Source of the DNA: Planctomycetota bacterium
Lineage (GTDB): Bacteria > Planctomycetota > B15-G4 > JADJEK01
DNA: 34,010 nt
Assembly: GCA_016213895.1 (NCBI GenBank)
Contig: JACQZJ010000141.1
Coordinates: 1 to 34,010, forward strand
Direction of reading: 5' to 3'
Shown: in pieces, positions 27,189-34,010 of the stretch
Layout of the letters: the number at the start of each line of letters is the position of its first letter
Numbering within the stretch: the first letter of the stretch is position 1
Translations under genes and position numbers: made by a program
Notes under the pieces: model-generated
What the model saw: the letters and a program-made list of their open reading frames with translations, nothing else
Told to the model about the DNA's origin: nothing
Databases searched by the model: none

Positions 27189-28454
27189 ATGAAACGTCTT
27201 CTGCGCCTCGTTCCCGCTCTCGTCGCCTGCCTGCTGGCTGCAAGGGCAGAGGCCGGCCAGTTCGCGGCCAACCACCTGTTCGCGACCGCGCCGCTCGACG
27301 GGAACATCCACGAGATCGACCAGAACGGCGACCTGGTCAGGACCTTCGGCCTGGGAGAGTTGAACTTCCCGGTCGGCCTGGCGTTCGGACCGGACGGGCG
27401 CCTCTGGGTCAGCGACTACAGCTCGCACCGGATCATCATCTTCGATGCGACGGGCGCGAAGGTGGACGAGCGCGTCGGCTACGGCCTCTCCCAGCCCTGC
27501 GGGCTCGCGTTCGGCCCGCTCGGCTCCCTCTACATCAACAACGCGCTCTCCGAGAAGGTGACCTGGATCGCCTGGCACGGCGCGCTCTACACGACCATCG
27601 ACCACAGCGCCTTCTGGGACGCCATCCAGGCGATCGCCCTTGGCCCGGCCGGCACGTTCTTCGTGACCGACAGGACGAATGGCCAACTGCACGAGATGGA
27701 CCCCGGCGGCGACTTGCTGCGCCCGTCGATCGCGGTCGGATCAGGGCTGAGCCAGGCGGTGGGGATCTGCCTCGGACCCAAGGGCACGATGCTGGTCACC
27801 TCCTGGAACCAGAACGAGGTGTACCACTTCAACGCGAACGGCTGGTGCACGGGCGCCATCGCCGGAGCGGTGCCGCTCAACGGGCCGGAGTTCATCGCCC
27901 GCGGGCCGGACGACAACTACTACATCGGCTGCGATTTGGGCAACGGCGGGCGCATCATGGGTCCGGGAGGCGAGGACATCGGCCAGATCGGCGGCGGCTT
28001 CAGCCCGCCGGCGTACGTGGGAGTCGCCTTCGCGCCCTTCCGCTTCAAGAGCCTGGTCACCGGGACCCTGACGCGCAGCGGCGAGAAGCCCAAGACCATC
28101 AAGGACACGAAGGCGGTGCTGTCCATCCAGCCCGGCCTGAACGTCGTGATGCTCGCATTGAAGGACGATCCGCAGGACACGAGCGACCTGCCTTCGATCT
28201 ACATGACGCCGCACCACGTCTTCGGCGGCTTCTACACCGACCACAACGCGGGCACGGCCACGCGCCGCTTCACCGGCCTGCAGCGCCTCCCGCCCGACTA
28301 CTTCGACGGCTACGCCTCCCTTGGCCTCAAGGTGAGCGGCAGGACCTCGGCGAACGGCATGTTCATCGTCGAATCGGCAAGCGGCACGCTGCACATCTCG
28401 GGCGAGAACGCCTCGTTCCAGGGGAAGGTCTCCACCGTGAAGCTGTTGAAGTAG
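27189..28454 (+). CDS. Secreted NHL-repeat beta-propeller protein
   Basis: A 421-residue exported protein with a signal peptide (MKRLLRLVPALVACLLAARAEA). Residues about 30-280 contain NHL/SMP-30-like repeats, for example LNFPVGLAFGPDGRLWVSDYS, LSQPCGLAFGPLGSLYINN and LSQAVGICLGPKGTMLVTSW. Residues about 285-421 form a separate beta-rich domain that I do not recognise (FKSLVTGTLTRSGEKPKTIKD ... ISGENASFQGKVSTVKLLK). No catalytic motif is seen; the propeller probably mediates binding in the periplasm or outside the cell. The ATG at 27189 has GGAG 9 bases upstream. It is preceded by about 220 bases of non-coding sequence, so it probably has its own promoter. Confidence 0.82.
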   Translation: MKRLLRLVPALVACLLAARAEAGQFAANHLFATAPLDGNIHEIDQNGDLVRTFGLGELNFPVGLAFGPDGRLWVSDYSSHRIIIFDATGAKVDERVGYGLSQPCGLAFGPLGSLYINNALSEKVTWIAWHGALYTTIDHSAFWDAIQAIALGPAGTFFVTDRTNGQLHEMDPGGDLLRPSIAVGSGLSQAVGICLGPKGTMLVTSWNQNEVYHFNANGWCTGAIAGAVPLNGPEFIARGPDDNYYIGCDLGNGGRIMGPGGEDIGQIGGGFSPPAYVGVAFAPFRFKSLVTGTLTRSGEKPKTIKDTKAVLSIQPGLNVVMLALKDDPQDTSDLPSIYMTPHHVFGGFYTDHNAGTATRRFTGLQRLPPDYFDGYASLGLKVSGRTSANGMFIVESASGTLHISGENASFQGKVSTVKLLK

Positions 28455-28490
28455 GCGCCCACCCGCGGTTCTTTTCGCGCCGGCCCCGGT

Positions 28491-28496
28491 TACACT
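28491..28496 (+). promoter_or_regulatory. Candidate -10 element (TACACT) for the gene at 28530
   Basis: GGTTACACTCGG lies 33 bases ahead of the GTG at 28530 and matches the similar GGCTACACTGGC at 30581. No clear -35 sequence is present. Confidence 0.3.
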
Positions 28497-28529
28497 CGGT
28501 GGCGTGAAACGAGCTGGAGAAGCGCGGTC

Positions 28530-29336
28530 GTGAACGGAGGCGTGGAGGCCGAGGGCGGGAGCATCGTGCGCTTTCCTCTGGAACGGCGCAGGGAGGAGAT
28601 CCGCCGCGCCGTGCTCGCGCGCCTCGGCGCGTGCCTGCGCCGCGGCGACGTCTCCGGCGCGCGCAACGCCCTGTGTGACGAGCCCGAGGGCGAGGAGGGG
28701 CTCTTGCTCTGGGGACACGTGCTGGAGAGGCTCCTCACCGGCGACGAGGAAGCCGCTCTGGACCTCCTCTTCCTGGCCCGCAGCGAGAGCCCGGAAGTGG
28801 AGGCGTTCGCGCGCGGAGACAGCGCGCCGGAGGCGTCCTCGGGCATCATCGAGAAGTTCCTCGCGCCGGCCTGGGCAGCCCATCCCCGGGCCGTGAGGTG
28901 GCTGCGCCTCCTTTCCGCGGCGGACGCGGAGCCGCCGGCCGCGCCCTTCGATCTGGAGCAGGATCCGTCCGCTCCCGGCTACGCCGAGCGTCTCGTCGAG
29001 CTGTTCGAGCAGTCGGAGGAGGCGCGCGCTCTCCGCGAGCGCGGCATCCGGCCGCGCTGGCTCGGGCTGTTCCTGGACTACCTGCTGGACCGCCTTCCCG
29101 CCGCGCCGCGAGCGCTGGACGCCGCGGGCCTGGAAGAGGTCATGCGCGAGATCCTGCCCGCGGGCAGCTCCGGCAGCGACGAGGACGCCGGCAAGATGCT
29201 CGCCGAGCTGATCGCCTTCTGCGATTTCCTGGGCCGCGAGTTCGGCCTGCCGAACACGGGACGGCTGCGCGCCGTCTTCGACGCCGGCGCCGCTGGCCGC
29301 CTGCACCAGGCTCTCCGCGAGCGCCGCGACGCCTGA
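28530..29336 (+). CDS. Unrecognised helical cytoplasmic protein
   Basis: A 268-residue protein, start GTG at 28530 with GGAGA 9 bases upstream. It is rich in Ala, Leu, Glu and Arg and appears almost all helical, with no signal peptide and no membrane segment. Segments such as RRREEIRRAVLARLGACLRRGDVSGARNAL, GDEEAALDLLFLARS and DAGKMLAELIAFCDFLGREFGLP resemble helical-repeat proteins, but I cannot place it in a family. It precedes the SIS gene by about 90 bases on the same strand, and each of these genes has its own TACACT-like element, so co-transcription is not required. Confidence 0.7.
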   Translation: MNGGVEAEGGSIVRFPLERRREEIRRAVLARLGACLRRGDVSGARNALCDEPEGEEGLLLWGHVLERLLTGDEEAALDLLFLARSESPEVEAFARGDSAPEASSGIIEKFLAPAWAAHPRAVRWLRLLSAADAEPPAAPFDLEQDPSAPGYAERLVELFEQSEEARALRERGIRPRWLGLFLDYLLDRLPAAPRALDAAGLEEVMREILPAGSSGSDEDAGKMLAELIAFCDFLGREFGLPNTGRLRAVFDAGAAGRLHQALRERRDA

Positions 29337-29383
29337 GCCGCGCCCGCGGCGCGGCCAAGTGGACGGGAACGAGCGCGGGCTGC

Positions 29384-29389
29384 TACCCT
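29384..29389 (+). promoter_or_regulatory. Candidate -10 element (TACCCT) for the SIS gene
   Basis: GCTACCCT lies 36 bases ahead of the GTG chosen as start at 29425, mirroring the placement of TACACT at 28491 and 30584. Confidence 0.25.
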
Positions 29390-29424
29390 CCAGCTCGAAC
29401 GGGCCATCCGCGCGAGGACCTCTC

Positions 29425-30546
29425 GTGAGCGCACGCGACGCCGAATCGACCATGCTGGCGGAGATCCGGGAGCAGGGAGACCTGCTCGAGCGCTGCCTGC
29501 CGCTTTGGCGCGAGGCCGTCGATCGCCTGGTCGAGGACCGCCCGGCGCGGCGCCTCCTGCTCGCCGGCTGCGGGGACATGCACTTCGCCGCCTGCCAGGT
29601 CGAAGCGCTTGCGCCGCACCTCTGCGGCGCCGAGGTGCGCGCGCTCCGGTCCATGGACCTGCGCTGGGCGCGACGCCTGCTCGCGCCCGGCGACCTGGTG
29701 GTCTGCGCCAGCGTGTCTGGAAGGACGCCGCGCACGGTCGAGGCGGCTCTCCTCGCCCAGAAGGCGGGAGCACGCGTGCTCGGCGTCACCGACAATCCCG
29801 GCTCGCCCCTCGCCGAGGCGCTCGCCGAAACGCTGGTCCTGGGCACGGCGCCGCCCCAGGAACTCGAGGCCGCGACCTACGCCGGCTATCGCCACGTCAT
29901 CGCCCAGACGCAGACGTTCACCTCCGTCCTGCTCGTCGAGCTGCTCCTGGCCGCGGCGCTCTCCGGCGCACGGCGCGACCTGGCGGCGGTCCCCGGCCAA
30001 GTCGGCGCCCTGACGCGCGCGCTCGACGAGCCCGCGCGCGCGGCGGCCGAGCGCTTGTTCGCCGGCGGCGACAAGGTCGTCGTGCTCGGCAGCGGCCCTC
30101 ACCTTCCCGCGGCCCGCTACGGCGCCGCCAAGTTCATCGAGTTCGCCGTGCCGGCCACGGCGCAGTGCCTCGAGGAGTTCAACCACCTGGAGTCGTTCGT
30201 GGCGGACGCGGGCACCCGGATCGTCGTGCTCGCGGCGGACGCGGAATCCGCGAGCCGCGCCGCCGAGCTCACTCCCGCCTGGAAGGAGGTCGGCGCGCGG
30301 AGCCTCGTCCTCGCGGCGCGCGGCCTGTTCCACGGCCAGGACGACCCCGTGCTGTGGCTCCCCGGCGGCGACCTCTTGGACGCCGTGCTGGCGGAGATCA
30401 TCGCGCTCCAACTCCTCGCCGCGGGCGGCGTGGCGGCCATGGGGCGGGATCCACGCTGCTGGCTCGGCGGCCTGCGCACCGACCAGGTCCAGGCGATGAG
30501 CAGCCGCGCCATCCGCTGCTCCCGCATCTGGACCCCCGCGGACTGA
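29425..30546 (+). CDS. Double SIS-domain protein, sugar-phosphate isomerase/deglycase-like
   Basis: A protein of about 373 residues with two SIS domains in the layout of the GlmS isomerase half and AgaS/FrlB-type enzymes. The start region TMLAEIREQGDLLERCL matches the MxxEIxEQ opening of that group. SIS 1 has LLLAGCGDMHFAACQVEAL and CASVSGRTPRTVEAALLAQKAGARVLGVTDNPGSPL, with the Ser-rich phosphate-binding loop. SIS 2 has VVLGSGPHLPAARYGAAKFIE followed by EEFNHLE, where Glu and His could be catalytic. The substrate is unknown. I chose the GTG at 29425 (AGGA 6 bases upstream); the frame extends to a GTG at 29359 whose extra residues look non-coding. No glutaminase domain is present, so it is not glmS itself. 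Confidence 0.83.
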   Translation: MSARDAESTMLAEIREQGDLLERCLPLWREAVDRLVEDRPARRLLLAGCGDMHFAACQVEALAPHLCGAEVRALRSMDLRWARRLLAPGDLVVCASVSGRTPRTVEAALLAQKAGARVLGVTDNPGSPLAEALAETLVLGTAPPQELEAATYAGYRHVIAQTQTFTSVLLVELLLAAALSGARRDLAAVPGQVGALTRALDEPARAAAERLFAGGDKVVVLGSGPHLPAARYGAAKFIEFAVPATAQCLEEFNHLESFVADAGTRIVVLAADAESASRAAELTPAWKEVGARSLVLAARGLFHGQDDPVLWLPGGDLLDAVLAEIIALQLLAAGGVAAMGRDPRCWLGGLRTDQVQAMSSRAIRCSRIWTPAD

Positions 30547-30583
30547 CGGAGGCGGCGGGGACCGCCCGCCCAGCGCGATCGGC

Positions 30584-30589
30584 TACACT
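30584..30589 (+). promoter_or_regulatory. Candidate -10 element (TACACT) for the DUF2270 gene
   Basis: GGCTACACTGGC lies 38 bases ahead of the ATG at 30627 and repeats the motif seen at 28491. It suggests an independent promoter between the SIS and DUF2270 genes. Confidence 0.3.
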
Positions 30590-30626
30590 GGCCCGCGAAC
30601 GCGCCGCCCACAGGAAGGACACGTTC

Positions 30627-31328
30627 ATGGACACGCCGCCGCAGGAGCCGCCCGCCGCCGATCGCGAACGGCTGTCGCGCCAGGAGTACATCTCTGCGAT
30701 GGTCCACTTCTATCGCGGCGAGATGCAGCGGGCCACCTCCTGGCGCATGCGGCTGGACCACACGACCAACTGGGCGATCATCTCCGCGGGAGGCCTGGTG
30801 ACCTTCGCGTTCGGGCACCCGGACATCCACCAGGTCATCCTCGTGCTCGGCCTGGCCCTGCTCATCTTCTTCCTGTGGATCGAGTCGCGCCGCTACCGCT
30901 ACTTCGACGTGTGGCGCAGCCGCGTGCGCAAGCTCGAGGAGAACTTCTTCAGCCCCATTCTCATGCGCAGGCTCGATTCCGCCGACCCTGGCTGGGCCGA
31001 GGTCGTGGCGTCCGACCTGGCGCGGCCGAGGTTCAAGATCAGCCACTGGCACGCCCTGCACCTCAGGCTGCGCTCGAACTACTTCATCCTCTTTTTGCTG
31101 ATCCTCGTGGCCTGGGTCGCCAAGATCCTGCTGCACCCCTTTCCCATGGACTCCTTCACGGACTTCAGGGACCGACTGGCCATCGGCCTCGTGCCCTGGT
31201 GGGCCACGCCGCTCGTGCTGGGCGTGACGTACGCCATCCTCACCGTGGTGTGCATCGTCCCGGGGAAGGTCACGGCCGCCCACGGCCACAGGTGGGACAT
31301 GGGTGAGGGAACGGAACAGTCGCTGTGA
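30627..31328 (+). CDS. DUF2270 family membrane protein
   Basis: A 233-residue protein with the DUF2270 core SRQEYISAMVHFYRGEMQRA, WRMRLDHTTNWAIISAGG and ESRRYRYFDVWRSRVRKLEENFF. It has two helices in the first half (about 50-63 and 70-88) and two in the second half (about 150-170 and 195-217). The family is uncharacterised; members are usually 200-240 residues. The ATG at 30627 has AGGAAGGA 7 bases upstream. The frame is open far upstream, but that is the SIS gene in another frame. The gene ends 25 bases from the convergent peroxidase-like gene. Confidence 0.88.
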   Translation: MDTPPQEPPAADRERLSRQEYISAMVHFYRGEMQRATSWRMRLDHTTNWAIISAGGLVTFAFGHPDIHQVILVLGLALLIFFLWIESRRYRYFDVWRSRVRKLEENFFSPILMRRLDSADPGWAEVVASDLARPRFKISHWHALHLRLRSNYFILFLLILVAWVAKILLHPFPMDSFTDFRDRLAIGLVPWWATPLVLGVTYAILTVVCIVPGKVTAAHGHRWDMGEGTEQSL

Positions 31329-31353
31329 GGAGACGGCGCCGCGCGCGGCCCGC

Positions 31354-31776
31354 CTACTTCAGCGGCTTGCCCCCGAGCTCTCCGGTCAGGGACTCGAGGA
31401 AGCTGGCGATGCTCTCCACCTCCGCGGAGGCCAGAGCAACGTCCGACTGGAAGCGCGCCGTGACGCGCACCGCCTCGCCCAGCTCGTTCACCGTGCCGTC
31501 GCGGAGGTAGGGCCAGGTGAGCGCCACGTTGCGCAAGGTCGGGACCTTGAACTTGTGGCGGTCGCAGTCCTTCTTCGTGAAGTTGAAGAGCCCGTGGTCC
31601 GCCTCCTGCACGCTGCCGCGCTTGGCGAAGTAGTCCTGGCGCAGGCCCATGTACTCGAAGGACTGGCCGCCGAGGATCCGGCCGCGGTTGTCCTGCGGCA
31701 GCACGAGGTTGAGGACCGGGAAGGCGAGGCCCGCGAGCACCACGACGGCGGCGAGCCCCAGCACCTTCTTCTTCAT
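31354..31776 (-). CDS. C-terminal half of a di-heme cytochrome c peroxidase family protein, with own signal anchor
   Basis: A 140-residue protein starting with a hydrophobic signal/anchor (MKKKVLGLAAVVVLAGLAF). The rest matches only the region of CcpA/MauG-type peroxidases after the second heme motif: GGQSFEYMGL, DYFAKRGSVQEADHGLFN, HKFKVPTLRNVALTWPYLRDGTVNELGEAVRV, and a closing helix ESIASFLESLTGE. Full-length members have about 300-400 residues and two CxxCH sites; none is present here, and the only Cys is in KKDCDRHKF. A good ribosome binding site (AAGGAG, 8 bases) precedes the ATG, and a TATCTT -10-like element lies at 31832-31837, so it looks like an expressed gene. The upstream 127 bases do not encode the missing half. 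Confidence 0.8.
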   Translation of the reverse strand: MKKKVLGLAAVVVLAGLAFPVLNLVLPQDNRGRILGGQSFEYMGLRQDYFAKRGSVQEADHGLFNFTKKDCDRHKFKVPTLRNVALTWPYLRDGTVNELGEAVRVTARFQSDVALASAEVESIASFLESLTGELGGKPLK

Positions 31777-31903
31777 GGACCAGTCTCCTTGCGGATTCGC
31801 GGGCGCGTCGAGACAGCGGCAAGCGCGGCCGAAGATAGCGCTTCCCGCGCCGCTGTACCGCCGCGGCTCCGGCCGCGAACGCCCGCGACAAAGCCCCCTC
31901 GCC

Positions 31904-34010
31904 CTACTTCTTCTTCAGCGTGAATGTCCCTTCCGCGTCCCCGTTCTCGCCCTCGAGCGTCCCCTTCATCTTGTCGCCGTCGACCTTGGCCTTGACCGAC
32001 CACTCGTACTTCTTGCCGGTGATCGGGCAGGTGTAGACCATCTCGCCTTCGAACTCGAGCTCGTCGGGATCGTCTCCAGCCTTGGCGTCCGCATCCACCT
32101 TCATCTCGCGATCGATCGTGGCGATCTTGCTGCACACGAAGGGCAGAACCGCCGTCATGTCCTCGAGCGTGCCGTCGCCGTCGTAGCTCTTGTTCTTGCC
32201 GTCGAGGTCCATCTCCATGTCGCCCTCGTCGGAGAAGCCGCCGCAGCCGTAGAAGTCGTAGTAGTCCAGCTCGTAGGTGCCCTCCCACTTGCCGTCCAGC
32301 GAGGGCAGGCTCGTGCTTTCCTCCATGTGCTTGATGGCCGAGATGATCTTCTTCCGGGAGCCGGCGAAACCCAGGTAGCCCCAGTCGACCGAGTGCAGGG
32401 CGCAGGGATTGACGTTCTTGGCGTTGGCGAGCGGGTTGTCCAGGTTGCCGCCCGGCGCGTCATCGAGGGTCACGACCGCGTCCCCCCTGAGCGTCAGGCG
32501 CTTGAACCAGGCGACGTCCTTCTTGGCCTGCTGGTACGGCGTGGGGCTGGCGATGGCCACCACGCCGACGTCATCGAGGATGTGCGGCACGTCGCCAGCA
32601 ACTTGGTCGATCGCCTTCTCCACCAGGTTGTTCCCCTGCGAATGCGCCACGAGGATCACCTTCTTGCCGGCGACCACCCCGCCCTCGATCTCCTCGGCGA
32701 GGAGTCCGGCCTGGCCGCTCTCGGTCGCCGCGTTCTCGATGTCCTCCGCGAAGACCTCGAGGCTCTCGTGGGCGGATCCGCATTCGTCGAACGGCCCCAT
32801 GCCGAGCGTGTACGTGTCGTGGAACGACTTCCAGATCGGCGCCATCTGCGGCGACACGTTGTCGGGGCCGAGCTTCAGCAGGTCCTCGCCGACCTGCAGA
32901 GCGAGGAAGACGCCGAGCGGCAGATACGAGCGCGCCACGATCTCCCCGGGCGGATCGCCCACGACGCTGCTCCGGTTGTAGAAGACCTCGAACGCGCAGT
33001 TCTTGACCATCCCCGGGTAGGCGTCGGTCATGGCCTTCATCAGGTGGCCGGCGGCGAGCAAGGCGTGCTCGGGCGGCGTGTGCAGCCCATTCACGTAGAT
33101 GATCAGGGTCTTCGGTTTGTTCTTGGCGTCCGGCGGCGGCGGCAGCTCGATGAAGTTGAGGGAGTTCTCGGCCGCCGTCGCGTCCGCCTGGACGTCCGCG
33201 CCCGTCTCGATGGCGCTCAGGATGGACGCCAGCAGGTCCATGTACGTGTCGCAGGGATCGCCGCGGTCGAGGTAGGCCTCGCCGATCTCCTCGGCCAGGG
33301 CCTTCAGCTCCGCGCTCGGATGCTCGGCGTCCGCGAGGACGTCCTGCATCGCGGACTTCACCTTGTTGATGACCGACGGCGTCTTGAAGCACTTGCTGCC
33401 GGTGTACTGGATGTCCAACGCCCCGCAGAGCGTGACCTGACCCGCCTTGTTCTTGACCGTGACGTTATGCAGGCCCTTGCCCGCGTTCGTGGAGAACTTG
33501 AAGACGATCTGGTTCTCCTGCCAGTCCTTGACCACGCCCTGGGTGCACCCCAACGACACGGACCCTTCCTTGGTGCCGAAAAAGGCGCCGGTCAGGGTCA
33601 CCAGGTCTCCGGGCGCGGGCGCGGCGGGCGCGACGCTGATGACGTCCGGGGCGCGGATCTCGAAGGCTTTCTTGAGCTTGATCGCTGCCGTCTGCTTGCC
33701 GGCCGGATCGAGCGACAGGTCGTAGAGTCCCTCCAGCCCCGTCTTCAGCTTCACCACGACCTGCGTGTCGTTGAAGGAGAGAATCTTCAGCTTCGGATCC
33801 GATCCCACGTACTCCGACGCAAGCGCCACGGCCGGCTCCTTGTCGCCGAAGCCGCTGCCGGCGATCGTGATCTCGGTGCCGTACGCTCCCTCCGCCGGAG
33901 TGACCGACGTGATCTCGCCGCCGCGCGCCGCCGAGGCCAGACCGAGAAGGAGAGCGAGAAGAGGCAGCAGGCGGAAGACCGCCGCGCCCGCGGCCGCTCT
34001 CTCAGCGGAA
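31904..34010 (-). CDS. Secreted TIG-domain protein with lipase-like alpha/beta hydrolase (5' end beyond window)
   Basis: The frame is open from 34009 to the stop at 31904, giving about 701 visible residues; the start codon is outside the window. The visible N-terminus contains a signal peptide core (RLLPLLALLLGLASA). Two IPT/TIG-like domains follow (ITSVTPAEGAYGTEITIAGSGFGD; ISVAPAAPAPGDLVTLTGAFFG). The middle has an alpha/beta hydrolase-like part: TLIIYVNGLHTPPEHAL, then VILVAHSQGNNLVEKA, with the nucleophile Ser encoded near 32640, and ALHSVDW as a possible His site. The last 120 residues form an Asp/Gly-rich beta domain (GKWEGTYELDYYDFYGCGG ... GTFTLKKK) that may be a small barrel. The Ser elbow is AHSQG, so a lipase or esterase role is plausible but unproven. 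Confidence 0.82.
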   Translation of the reverse strand, partial: SAERAAAGAAVFRLLPLLALLLGLASAARGGEITSVTPAEGAYGTEITIAGSGFGDKEPAVALASEYVGSDPKLKILSFNDTQVVVKLKTGLEGLYDLSLDPAGKQTAAIKLKKAFEIRAPDVISVAPAAPAPGDLVTLTGAFFGTKEGSVSLGCTQGVVKDWQENQIVFKFSTNAGKGLHNVTVKNKAGQVTLCGALDIQYTGSKCFKTPSVINKVKSAMQDVLADAEHPSAELKALAEEIGEAYLDRGDPCDTYMDLLASILSAIETGADVQADATAAENSLNFIELPPPPDAKNKPKTLIIYVNGLHTPPEHALLAAGHLMKAMTDAYPGMVKNCAFEVFYNRSSVVGDPPGEIVARSYLPLGVFLALQVGEDLLKLGPDNVSPQMAPIWKSFHDTYTLGMGPFDECGSAHESLEVFAEDIENAATESGQAGLLAEEIEGGVVAGKKVILVAHSQGNNLVEKAIDQVAGDVPHILDDVGVVAIASPTPYQQAKKDVAWFKRLTLRGDAVVTLDDAPGGNLDNPLANAKNVNPCALHSVDWGYLGFAGSRKKIISAIKHMEESTSLPSLDGKWEGTYELDYYDFYGCGGFSDEGDMEMDLDGKNKSYDGDGTLEDMTAVLPFVCSKIATIDREMKVDADAKAGDDPDELEFEGEMVYTCPITGKKYEWSVKAKVDGDKMKGTLEGENGDAEGTFTLKKK

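Noticed and set aside
27741-29846. 701-codon minus-strand frame spanning three + strand genes
   Set aside because: It crosses gene boundaries and is a shadow of the NHL, helical and SIS genes.
29425-30546. Calling the SIS gene glmS
   Set aside because: The N-terminal glutaminase domain with its catalytic Cys is absent; only the isomerase-like half is present.

Overview
The window is GC-rich bacterial chromosome with tightly packed genes and no rRNA, tRNA, CRISPR array or insertion sequence that I could recognise. The best taxonomic clues suggest a deep-branching planctomycete-like bacterium. They are a large Ser/Thr kinase fused to a formylglycine-enzyme-like (SUMF1) domain beside two ECF sigma factors, and a secreted beta-helix protein whose C-terminal domain resembles one I associate with Planctomycetota of the Engelhardtia/Saltatorellus type. 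An alternative complex III (ACIII) and a caa3 oxidase fit this. The assignment is inference from family knowledge, not a search result.

Layout. (1) 1-1486: the tail of an unknown + strand gene, then a CPBP-family membrane protease gene on the minus strand with visibly lower GC than its surroundings, then about 380 bases without a clear gene. (2) 1487-18150, all minus strand: a long respiratory cluster. Read in its own direction it is a Tes-like radical SAM protein, actA-B-C-D-E-F, a SCO copper chaperone, caa3 oxidase subunits I, III, IV and II, heme O synthase (ctaB), an NTF2-like protein, a [2Fe-2S] thioredoxin-like ferredoxin and an M28 metallopeptidase. Most of these genes overlap by 1-11 bases or lie within 25 bases of each other. 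(3) 18151-21950: two minus-strand exported proteins, a PEGA/beta-propeller lipoprotein and a beta-helix protein, with a strong hairpin between them. (4) 22039-26968: a doubtful small gene, two convergent ECF sigma factor genes, and the kinase-SUMF1 gene. (5) 27189-31328, plus strand: a secreted NHL-type propeller, an unrecognised helical protein, a double-SIS sugar isomerase-like protein and a DUF2270 membrane protein. (6) 31354-34010, minus strand: a C-terminal fragment-like cytochrome c peroxidase protein and a secreted TIG-domain/lipase-like protein that runs off the window.

How the genes work together. ACIII oxidises quinol and passes electrons through its cytochromes (ActA, ActE) to the caa3 oxidase, which is encoded in the same run; SCO loads CuA and CtaB supplies heme O. 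Subunit I carries the Tyr-Ser motif of A2-type oxidases instead of the D-channel glutamate.

The most notable oddities are these. The oxidase subunit II gene has a frameshift exactly where the cytochrome c domain appears to have lost the segment carrying its methionine ligand. ActA has a fifth heme motif lacking its first cysteine. The peroxidase protein is only the half downstream of the second heme site, yet has its own signal sequence and ribosome binding site. A Tes-like radical SAM enzyme heads the respiratory cluster.
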